Shown here piece after piece: positions 1-6,186 of a stretch of 11,507 bases of DNA (the first letter of the stretch is position 1; each line of letters begins with the position of its first letter). The position numbers were made by a program, and so were the translations under genes. The DNA is taken from contig DCGW01000054.1 in NCBI GenBank assembly GCA_002315335.1, positions 1 to 11,507 on the forward strand, given 5' to 3'. The DNA is from Firmicutes bacterium UBA1768 (GTDB lineage: Bacteria > Bacillota > Clostridia > Peptostreptococcales > Anaerovoracaceae). Under the pieces are notes generated by a model. It did not search any database and was not told the DNA's origin. It was given only the letters and a program-made list of their open reading frames with translations.

Positions 1-900
1 ACATGCGGTGTGCCGGGAGAAAAAGAACATTATTATTGTGAAGACTGTGGCACATGTTTTAGCGATAATCTGGGAACTCAAGTCGTAACAAAGGAATCGT
101 TAGAGATTCCTGCATTAGTGCATGATCTCAAGTGGGAAGAAAAGGGAAACTCTTACAACAGTGTAATAACCTGTCATGTTTTGAAGTGTCAAAGAGAGGG
201 TTGTAATCATGAAGACGCAAATTCGATACATTATGTTTCGCAGGAAGAAATAAGCAGAATAGTTAATTTGGATGTTTCAAAAACTGTGGTAAATTGGATA
301 GGTAAACCTTTACCGGATACTACAGAAACCTTTACAAAAATCGCAAAAAAGAATTCAACCTGTGTGGAAGATGGTATTAAACAGGATTATTATCAGTGCT
401 CGCACCAGTATTCCTCTTATCCGGAATGTGACCTTGCATTCACTTCAAAGGGTTCAAATATAAAAAGCAAGGATGAGATACTTAATCTTTTCAACTCAGA
501 AACACCCTATTTCACTAAAGTGGAACCGGAATCTTTAGTAGAACATACTCCAGACAAGCACAGCTACAAAATTATTCCTTATCCAACAGACAATTTAATG
601 GGACACATTAAAAAGTGTCAGACAAGCGGTTGCGGACATCAAGATGAGGCCTTCGGAACCTCAGGACTTCAGGCGCACAACTGGAATAGCTCTGAAAATG
701 ATGGCTGGGAGGTTGATCAGGCGGCGACATGTACCGCAACAGGCACCAAGCACAGAAGCTGTAAGGATTGTGGTTATACTGAGAATGGTACAATTAACAC
801 AACCGACCATACCTATGTGTGGAAGTATGACTCAGAAGCAGGTAAATATATATTAGCCTGCACAGGCGACTGTGGAATGACTAAGAATGCAACTATTGCT
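1..900 (+). repeat. Degenerate Cys/His-rich protein modules inside the surface-protein gene
   Basis: This is an amino-acid-level repeat, not a DNA repeat. Cys clusters recur: CEDCG (base 37), CHVLKCQREGCNHED (about 160-205), a divergent TC...YYQC...PEC unit (about 358-430), KKCQTSGCGHQD (about 613-650), ATCTATGTKHRSCKDCG (about 727-775) and ACTGDCG (about 859-880). The recurring pattern is a lone TC, then about 12-15 residues, then CxxCG and an aromatic or FSD-like tail. It alternates with a shorter KCxxxGCxHxDE unit. The copies are too diverged to suggest recent duplication. Paired Cys could bind metal or form disulfides; the sequence does not decide. Confidence 0.55.
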
Positions 901-3900
901 GTCAACAACCCACCGCATGCAAGTGTGACTGTTGGATATGATACAACCGATAATACCAAGACTGTTCTTACGGTTGTTCCTGACGCTGGTTACTATGTGA
1001 GCGGCATAACTAAGGCTGAAAACAGTGGAGCTGCGAGCAACCTTCAGGACAAGTCTGATACAGTGACAGACGGCATTGCATACAACAGCGGTACTGCGAC
1101 CTACACCTTTGCTGCGGGAGAAGAAAATGCTTATGATTTTATTATTACTGTTGCAAATGAGCTGCCGCTGACAGGCAAGCTGACTGTTCCTTACTGGCAG
1201 TCTGACGATATTATTAATAATGTCGGAAGCTATGAGTCCGTCGTATTCAACAATATAATAGACACCGCAAGAACTCCATTAAAAGCTTCCACTCCGGGTG
1301 TGAGCATAAAATACTGGTATGGTTTAGATACTGAACTAGGCGCATTAATGACATTAGGACAATCATCTGAAAAGCTTGCCAAACTCGATTACAGTGACTT
1401 TTCAACCTTAGATGCGACAAAACATAAATTCGGGAATAAGATTCTTAATGCGGCCAGTCAAGCAACGGGCATAGGTAATATAGATAAAACTGAGAACATT
1501 CAGATTATGTATACCTCAGCTGGTACTGGAGATAAGTTTACCTCATATACCGTCAAAGGCACAGCAAAATACAAAACAATCATAGGAGATGGTGAAAAAT
1601 CCAACCAGGAAATCTTTGCTATCACCCTCACAGACACCTGCAAGGTGACAGTCGAGGGCAAGAATGCTACTGGCTTTGGTTCGTTCGATTTTGACCAGAA
1701 TGACACAGACTACGTAAACAACAGCTTCATTTACAAGGATAAAAAGGATGAAGGCGCTGATGTAGCCTTCTCTGCAACACCTGCAGAAAACTTCAAGCTT
1801 AGCGTTAGCACGAAGTCTGATGGTAAAGCTGTCGAAAAGAATAATGAGGATAATCTCTACCACTTTACCGTGAAGGATGACGAAACAATAAAGCTCAAAT
1901 TTGTTCCGGCCAACCTTGAGGAAATAGAAACTAATGGCAGCGGTGACATTGAGCTTAATGTAGTAGGTACAATAGACGGTGGAGTTAAAACTGAAATTAA
2001 GGCAAGCCCAGAGACTGGCAAATACATCAAGGGTATTAAAATAACAGACAAAGATGGTGAAGAGGTAAACCTTGCCGGCAAAGCTTTTGAAAATGGCAAG
2101 CTTAGCGGAACCTTCGACAACTTATTAGCCAATAAGTATAATATCGAAATCGAATACGGCGATATTCTGCCTGAAAAGAGCGATTTGGTAATTTCGGTTC
2201 ATGATAAGATACCTTCCGGCACAGAACTGGCAAAATATATTGTTGACTCACTTATTGATGCTAACAATATGCCAAGGCTCTATGGTGATGGAGAGGGCGA
2301 CCCAAAATTTGAGGACGTATTTAAGGTTGAGTACTTTGCAAGCAACCCGAAACTCTTAGAATATGAAAACAACCTACTTGTATTAACGTTACTTAAAGGA
2401 ATTGGTTATACAGGTTGGGAGGAACTGGGAGCGTCAGGCGATGCTAAGGCGCAGGGCAATATTCTTACCGAATTAATAGATAAATATAATTTAAAAGATA
2501 TCATTAGTTTAGACAATCTGAGTGATACTATTAAGTCCAGGCTTGAGGAAATATTGGCTGAAGAAGACATCCACCATGCTTTCGGAAGTCGAGACAAAGA
2601 ATTAATCAGAATAACCTATACCCCGCCGGCTAATGAAAACACATTTAAACAAACTGTGTTCGAACAAGAGGTAGATACCACAGACCAGAGACCGGCATCA
2701 AAGCTTTCACTCACGGCCGACACATATACCGTGAAATGGGACCCGGACGGAATTAACCTGTATGACCCGCTATTTGCCCTTATCGATAAGGTTGAACCGG
2801 CAGAGGGCGAAGGAACGATTGCGACCGAAGATACGGACTTTTCTATAGCTCTTTCTTCTGTTTCAGACGACGGCTCCGAGCAGGTCAAGACAGAAGGTAA
2901 GGAAAATATTGACAAGCTTAACGCGGGCAAGTATTCGGCAGTCATAACCTATGGAGGAAGTAGAGATTATAAGCCTTCTTCAAGCACGGTCAGTGTAGTT
3001 ATTGAAAAGGCAGATGTTACCAAGTTTGAGGTGGAAAATAATATCTACACCTACAATGGTAAGGAACAGGGCGCAGTCGTAACCTCTGAGGATAAGAACG
3101 GCAATAAAATACCGTATATCCTTATTTCGGCGGGCGTTGACTCTCGCGGAATAGTAAAGGCTCTCCTCAGAGTGGATCAGGAAACTAATATTGAGGTTCT
3201 CGGCTTTACTGCGGGCAGTATTTACAAAATCATAAAGTCTATAATACTGGATAATCAGTTAGACCAAAACGGAACCATAACGATTGGCGAACTGATAGTA
3301 AAGCTCGGCAAAGCAGCTGACGAGCTGGATGATCTTATCAGCAGATATAAGAATAGTGAAAATGTTTGGAATGCCATTGAAACACTTCTCAAAACAGACA
3401 AAGTCACAGAGTCTGTTGAAACCTTGGAAACAGTTTCTAACTATCTGCGAGAGGCAATAAAATACCTGACAATAGTCGGAAACACCATCGGAATGGATGC
3501 GGAAATAACTATTGACCACAACCCGATTAATGCCGGAATATACGGCATCTATGGTTTCGTTCTTGACAAGAACTACAACTACGACTACGATATGGGCTAC
3601 GTTACTATTAAGCCTATAGACAAGTATAATGCGAAGTGGAATGATGAAAGCCTTGAAGAGAAGGTTTATCTGACAAGCGACCAGGTTGCAGACTTTGACT
3701 TCGGTGCAAAGCTGTATGATAAGGAAAACCCTGAAACCGTAGCAAACAGTGCTATAACCTATATCGTGTTTGGTATTACCAACGAGAAAGAAATAGAGCT
3801 CAAGCGAACGACCGACCCAGCGGAATTAAAAACAATATTTGCTACTCCGGGAACCTATAAAGAGGTAGTAATCGGCAATGAAGTGCTTGATATGAGCAGA

Positions 3901-4086
3901 ACTGTAACTATTACAAAGCCTTATGCAGAATGGTCGGCAGTAAAGCTATTCACACAAATTAAGGAAAAAGCCTTTGCTCTTATTACGGAGCTTGGAACAA
4001 AAGCAGGCAACGAAGCCTTGGCTGGAAAAATTATCAAGATGATAAATAATATAAAGTCATCCTTAGCAACCCTGTTTGATAAATAG
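1..4086 (+). CDS. Large secreted or surface protein with Cys-rich modules and Ig-like (MBG/YDG-type) beta domains, 5' end missing
   Basis: The frame is open from the first base, so the true start lies upstream. The GTG at 10 sits inside a Cys module and is not a credible start. The visible part has 1361 residues. Residues 1-300 hold repeated Cys/His-rich modules (CxxCG, CxxxGCxH) like those in many Firmicute surface proteins. Beta-rich segments follow at about 305-440, 500-780 and 870-1060. The last of these contains the MBG-like signatures AGKYSAVITYGG, VVIEKADV and YTYNGKEQ. A closing beta unit at 1166-1207 (DHNPINAGIYGIYGF) leads to one more beta domain up to about 1307. Segments at about 442-497, 785-863 and 1070-1160 look helical and seem to interrupt beta units. 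The C-terminus (about 1308-1361) looks amphipathic and helical. There is no LPxTG motif, hydrophobic anchor or SLH domain. The likely role is adhesion or cell-surface architecture. This is inferred from domain type only and no enzyme motif was seen. Confidence 0.8.
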   Translation, partial: TCGVPGEKEHYYCEDCGTCFSDNLGTQVVTKESLEIPALVHDLKWEEKGNSYNSVITCHVLKCQREGCNHEDANSIHYVSQEEISRIVNLDVSKTVVNWIGKPLPDTTETFTKIAKKNSTCVEDGIKQDYYQCSHQYSSYPECDLAFTSKGSNIKSKDEILNLFNSETPYFTKVEPESLVEHTPDKHSYKIIPYPTDNLMGHIKKCQTSGCGHQDEAFGTSGLQAHNWNSSENDGWEVDQAATCTATGTKHRSCKDCGYTENGTINTTDHTYVWKYDSEAGKYILACTGDCGMTKNATIAVNNPPHASVTVGYDTTDNTKTVLTVVPDAGYYVSGITKAENSGAASNLQDKSDTVTDGIAYNSGTATYTFAAGEENAYDFIITVANELPLTGKLTVPYWQSDDIINNVGSYESVVFNNIIDTARTPLKASTPGVSIKYWYGLDTELGALMTLGQSSEKLAKLDYSDFSTLDATKHKFGNKILNAASQATGIGNIDKTENIQIMYTSAGTGDKFTSYTVKGTAKYKTIIGDGEKSNQEIFAITLTDTCKVTVEGKNATGFGSFDFDQNDTDYVNNSFIYKDKKDEGADVAFSATPAENFKLSVSTKSDGKAVEKNNEDNLYHFTVKDDETIKLKFVPANLEEIETNGSGDIELNVVGTIDGGVKTEIKASPETGKYIKGIKITDKDGEEVNLAGKAFENGKLSGTFDNLLANKYNIEIEYGDILPEKSDLVISVHDKIPSGTELAKYIVDSLIDANNMPRLYGDGEGDPKFEDVFKVEYFASNPKLLEYENNLLVLTLLKGIGYTGWEELGASGDAKAQGNILTELIDKYNLKDIISLDNLSDTIKSRLEEILAEEDIHHAFGSRDKELIRITYTPPANENTFKQTVFEQEVDTTDQRPASKLSLTADTYTVKWDPDGINLYDPLFALIDKVEPAEGEGTIATEDTDFSIALSSVSDDGSEQVKTEGKENIDKLNAGKYSAVITYGGSRDYKPSSSTVSVVIEKADVTKFEVENNIYTYNGKEQGAVVTSEDKNGNKIPYILISAGVDSRGIVKALLRVDQETNIEVLGFTAGSIYKIIKSIILDNQLDQNGTITIGELIVKLGKAADELDDLISRYKNSENVWNAIETLLKTDKVTESVETLETVSNYLREAIKYLTIVGNTIGMDAEITIDHNPINAGIYGIYGFVLDKNYNYDYDMGYVTIKPIDKYNAKWNDESLEEKVYLTSDQVADFDFGAKLYDKENPETVANSAITYIVFGITNEKEIELKRTTDPAELKTIFATPGTYKEVVIGNEVLDMSRTVTITKPYAEWSAVKLFTQIKEKAFALITELGTKAGNEALAGKIIKMINNIKSSLATLFDK

Positions 4087-4097
4087 AAGGAAGGAAG
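4087..4097 (+). promoter_or_regulatory. Ribosome binding site of the AlaX-like gene (two adjacent ATGs)
   Basis: The purine run AAGGAAGGAAG lies directly after the stop codon of the surface-protein gene. It is followed by two consecutive ATG codons at 4099 and 4102. The first AAGGAAGG core is 4 bases from the first ATG and 7 from the second, so the second is slightly better placed. The two choices differ by one Met. No promoter fits in the 12-base gap, so translation probably starts on a message from upstream or from a promoter inside the surface-protein gene. Confidence 0.6.
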
Positions 4098-4098
4098 T

Positions 4099-5268
4099 AT
4101 GATGACAGAGAAGCTGTTTCAGACAAATTCATATTTAAAAACCTGCTCTGCAGTGATAGAGTCTGTGGAGGGGAATAAGGTTGTACTCGACAGAACTATA
4201 TTTGCTCCGGAGGCAGGCGGACAGGGCAGCGACACCGGCTTTATCGGTCAAGCGAGAATGGTCCATGCAGAGGAAAAGGACGGGCTTGTTATTCATGAGC
4301 TTGAAGAGGTGACCTCCGATATTAAGGTCGGTGCGGAAATCGAAATGACCCTTGACTGGGACAACCGCTTTGACCATATGCAAAACCACCTCGGAGAACA
4401 CATATTATCAGGGATACTCTTCAACAAATATGGCATTTCAAACAAGGGCTTCCACTTGGGGACAGACATTTCCACCCTCGATGCGGACATGAAAAAAATG
4501 CCGGATGAAATGGTGGAAGAGCTTGAGCTTGAAGCAAACCGTGCTGTTTTTTCAGGGCTGCCCGTTGAAATTAAGCTTATTGAGTCTAAGGAGGAGGCAG
4601 AAAGCCTTCCTCTCAGAAAGGCTCTGAAGGTTGACGAGGATATTTCCGTAGTTACTATTCCGGGAGTTGACTGTGTTGCCTGCTGCTGTCCACAGCCGGC
4701 CGACACCTCACAGGTTGGAATTATTAAAATTATTAAAGCTGAAAACTATAAGGGCATGACACGCATTTACTTTAAGTGCGGAATGAGGGCTCTTGAGGAC
4801 TTCAGACTAAAGCACAAAATAGTTACAACACTGAACAAAAAGTATTCTTCAGAGGACGAAAATCTGTTAGAAAACATCAAAATTCAGGAGAACAAGTTTA
4901 ACGATGTGAGACGAGACCTTAACACCATGAAGGTTAAGTTTGCGCAGATAGAGGCAGCAGCACTGCTTGAGGGAGCGGAAAAGGTTGTTGCCAGGGAGTA
5001 CGAAGACTACACACTCGATGACCTCAAAATGCTCGGCAAGCAGGCTTCCGAAATGACAGACCTGCCGATAATATTATCTTCGACTAAGGTCAATACCGTG
5101 CTGCTCACGCATTCGGGACAGAGCAGTCTCAGGTGCGGAGCTGTTGTGAAGGAGTTTGCGAGCGGCTTCGGTGGAAAGGGCGGAGGCAGCGACAGTCTGG
5201 CACAGGCACTTTTCAAGGATCCTGAGGTTATGAGAAACTTTGTACAGATAGCACTTGCTTCAATTTAA
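4099..5268 (+). CDS. Alanyl-tRNA editing protein, long AlaX type (AlaX-like plus DHHA1)
   Basis: This free-standing relative of the AlaRS editing domain is expected to hydrolyse mischarged Ser-tRNA(Ala) or Gly-tRNA(Ala) in the cytosol. The 389 residues have the expected order. An N-terminal beta barrel carries FAPEAGGQGSDTG (35-47), the counterpart of the FxPxGGGQxxDxG motif. The zinc motif HLGEH is at 97-101. The second half of the metal site is at 192-207, and a Lys/Glu-rich, probably coiled-coil stretch spans 245-290. A DHHA1 domain ends in GFGGKGGGSDSLAQA (357-371). The oddity is the second metal half: where the family normally has Cys-x-x-x-His before the T-x-(E/Q)-(I/V)-G motif, this protein reads CCCPQ (195-199), so the His position is Gln199 while Cys192, Cys195, Cys196 and Cys197 cluster there. 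It follows the surface-protein gene by 12 bases. The family assignment is firm; retained zinc binding and activity are not. Confidence 0.88.
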   Translation: MMTEKLFQTNSYLKTCSAVIESVEGNKVVLDRTIFAPEAGGQGSDTGFIGQARMVHAEEKDGLVIHELEEVTSDIKVGAEIEMTLDWDNRFDHMQNHLGEHILSGILFNKYGISNKGFHLGTDISTLDADMKKMPDEMVEELELEANRAVFSGLPVEIKLIESKEEAESLPLRKALKVDEDISVVTIPGVDCVACCCPQPADTSQVGIIKIIKAENYKGMTRIYFKCGMRALEDFRLKHKIVTTLNKKYSSEDENLLENIKIQENKFNDVRRDLNTMKVKFAQIEAAALLEGAEKVVAREYEDYTLDDLKMLGKQASEMTDLPIILSSTKVNTVLLTHSGQSSLRCGAVVKEFASGFGGKGGGSDSLAQALFKDPEVMRNFVQIALASI

Positions 5269-5275
5269 AGACAAA

Positions 5276-5310
5276 AAACTAAGCAGCCGGCACAACGCCG
5301 GCTGTAGTTT
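5276..5310. terminator. Bidirectional rho-independent terminator between convergent genes
   Basis: A perfect 8-bp GC-rich stem, CAGCCGGC (5284-5291) and GCCGGCTG (5297-5304), encloses the 5-base loop ACAAC. The outer arms AAACTA (5276-5281) and TAGTTT (5305-5310) can also pair across a 2-base bulge. On the minus strand the hairpin is followed by TTAGTTTTTTG, a good U-tract for the lrp transcript. On the plus strand the T-run is shorter (TAGTTT). It lies 7 bases after the AlaX-like stop codon and about 60 bases after the lrp stop, and so serves both genes. Confidence 0.85.
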
Positions 5311-5371
5311 GCTGAGAAGACATATTTTTGAGGGATTATTGTGCAGCGATTATTCGATGCCCTGTGTCCCT

Positions 5372-5995
5372 CTATTTTATTGCGGGTGATTTGGCTTTAG
5401 CCTTTCCGCCCTTGGCTGCGCCGCCCTTTGCAGCAGACTTGCCTCCCTTGGAGTTAGTCTTGGTTATGGGCTTGGTTTCTTTGGTGCCCTTAGCTTCCTC
5501 CTCGCCCTCGGCTTCTTCCTGCTTTTCGGCTTTTTCTAACTGCTTCGGATCAACAATAGGCCCGATTGAGCAGTTGCTTTTGAAGCTCGAAAGGACTACG
5601 TTGGTTTGTGAACGGCCAACTCCCGGGAAGCTCTTTACTTTGGTAATAAGCTGTTCAAGAGAAACCGTATTTTTAGTCACAATTTTCAGATTTATGTCAT
5701 ATTCTCCGGTAATGTAATGGCACTCGAGAATTTCCCTTTCCTTTGCGACAAACTCACGAAAGTTTAGCTTCTGCTCTTCTTCGAGACAGAGGTTCATTAT
5801 CACCATGAGTTCCTGGCCCAGATAGTGTGGGTCTATAAGAGCTGTATATTTCTCGATTAAGCCTGAGGTTTCAAGCTTTTTAAGTCTCTCGCTGACAGCT
5901 GAAAGAGACATGCTTACGCTCTTACTTATTTCGGATATGGAAATACGCGCGTTTTCCTGGAGTAGCTCAACAATTTTTGCATCTGTAAAATCCAT
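5372..5995 (-). CDS. Lrp/AsnC family transcriptional regulator with an acidic-basic low-complexity tail
   Basis: The protein has 207 residues, against about 150-165 for usual Lrp/AsnC members. Residues 1-50 are the AsnC-type helix-turn-helix: an N-terminal DAKIVELLQENARIS, then SEISKSVSMSLSAVSERLKKLETSGLI. Residues about 62-140 are the RAM (ligand-binding/dimerisation) domain, with HYITGEYDINLKIVTKN at 93-109 and FPGVGRSQTNVVLSSFK at 123-139. From about 153 the chain leaves the family fold: first an acidic Glu/Lys/Ala stretch (153-169), then a basic Lys/Gly/Ala/Ser tail (171-207) resembling histone H1 or bacterial histone-like tails. The start is well supported: AAGGAGGA ends 5 bases before the ATG and a strong promoter lies upstream. 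It is divergent from glnS, so autoregulation or control of the glnS operon is plausible. The effector is unknown, probably an amino acid by family analogy. Confidence 0.9.
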   Translation of the reverse strand: MDFTDAKIVELLQENARISISEISKSVSMSLSAVSERLKKLETSGLIEKYTALIDPHYLGQELMVIMNLCLEEEQKLNFREFVAKEREILECHYITGEYDINLKIVTKNTVSLEQLITKVKSFPGVGRSQTNVVLSSFKSNCSIGPIVDPKQLEKAEKQEEAEGEEEAKGTKETKPITKTNSKGGKSAAKGGAAKGGKAKAKSPAIK

Positions 5996-6000
5996 AAAAG

Positions 6001-6008
6001 TCCTCCTT
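6001..6008 (-). promoter_or_regulatory. Strong ribosome binding site of the Lrp-family gene
   Basis: Read on the minus strand the site is AAGGAGGA, a near-perfect anti-16S match, 5 bases before the ATG whose first base is 5995. It fixes the start codon of the regulator. Confidence 0.85.
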
Positions 6009-6052
6009 GCAAGTTGATATATTATTATGGGTTACTGCTCGAGACGGATAAC

Positions 6053-6081
6053 ATTATAACATAGGATTTGTTTTTTGTCCC
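6053..6081 (-). promoter_or_regulatory. Sigma-A-type promoter of the Lrp-family gene
   Basis: On the minus strand a perfect TATAAT -10 box (6053-6058) is preceded by the extended -10 TGT (6059-6061). A GGGACA hexamer at 6076-6081 (4 of 6 matches to TTGACA) is spaced by exactly 17 bases. The predicted start of transcription falls around 6045, giving a leader of about 50 bases. Because the promoter lies between the two divergent genes, a regulator bound here could affect both. Confidence 0.7.
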
Positions 6082-6142
6082 AATATTTATAAAATCAATA
6101 TAGAATTATTACAAAAAATACGGGAAATTTTAACGCCCTTGT

Positions 6143-6150
6143 GCTATAAT
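6143..6150 (+). promoter_or_regulatory. Extended -10 promoter of the glnS operon
   Basis: The sequence TGCTATAAT (6142-6150) is a consensus extended -10 element. The base stretch 17 bases further upstream (GGGAAA, 6122-6127) is a poor -35, which an extended -10 can compensate for. Transcription would begin near 6157, giving a short leader of about 30 bases with no room for a T-box or other riboswitch. A second TATAAT at 6158-6163 lacks a fitting -35 and is less likely. Confidence 0.6.
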
Positions 6151-6168
6151 AACCCTGTATAATTTTTT

Positions 6169-6178
6169 GGGAAGGAAA
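6169..6178 (+). promoter_or_regulatory. Ribosome binding site of glnS
   Basis: GGGAAGGAAA precedes the ATG at 6187 with a gap of 8 to 9 bases from the AAGGA core. It supports this start, which also gives the expected N-terminus about 30 residues before the first GlnRS motif. Confidence 0.75.
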
Positions 6179-6186
6179 CAGATAAG

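Noticed and set aside
10..12. GTG as the start codon of the large surface protein
   Set aside because: The frame is open to the window edge, the upstream codons TCG continue a Cys module, and there is no ribosome binding site or signal peptide after it. The gene is 5'-truncated by the window.
1500..2132. Several minus-strand open frames inside the surface-protein gene (1500-1706, 1543-1863, 1857-2132)
   Set aside because: They are antisense to a continuous long coding frame, lack ribosome sites and family motifs, and overlap one another in different frames.
5330..5372. Inverted repeat GAGGGA/TCCCTC next to the lrp stop codon
   Set aside because: The stem is only 6 bp with a loop of about 31 bases and no following U-tract. 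The hairpin at 5284-5304 is a far better terminator.
5328..5717. Plus-strand 129-codon open frame opposite the Lrp-family gene
   Set aside because: It is entirely antisense to a gene with clear family motifs, has no fitting ribosome site, and its Pro/Ala/Leu-rich product is what the reverse of a Lys/Ala/Gly-rich coding tail produces.
6158..6163. Second TATAAT as the glnS -10 box
   Set aside because: It lacks the TGn extension and a -35 at a suitable distance, and would put the transcript start almost at the ribosome site. The upstream TGCTATAAT is better.
6151..6186. Riboswitch or T-box leader before glnS
   Set aside because: The predicted leader is only about 30 bases. No T-box sequence, specifier stem or antiterminator can fit.
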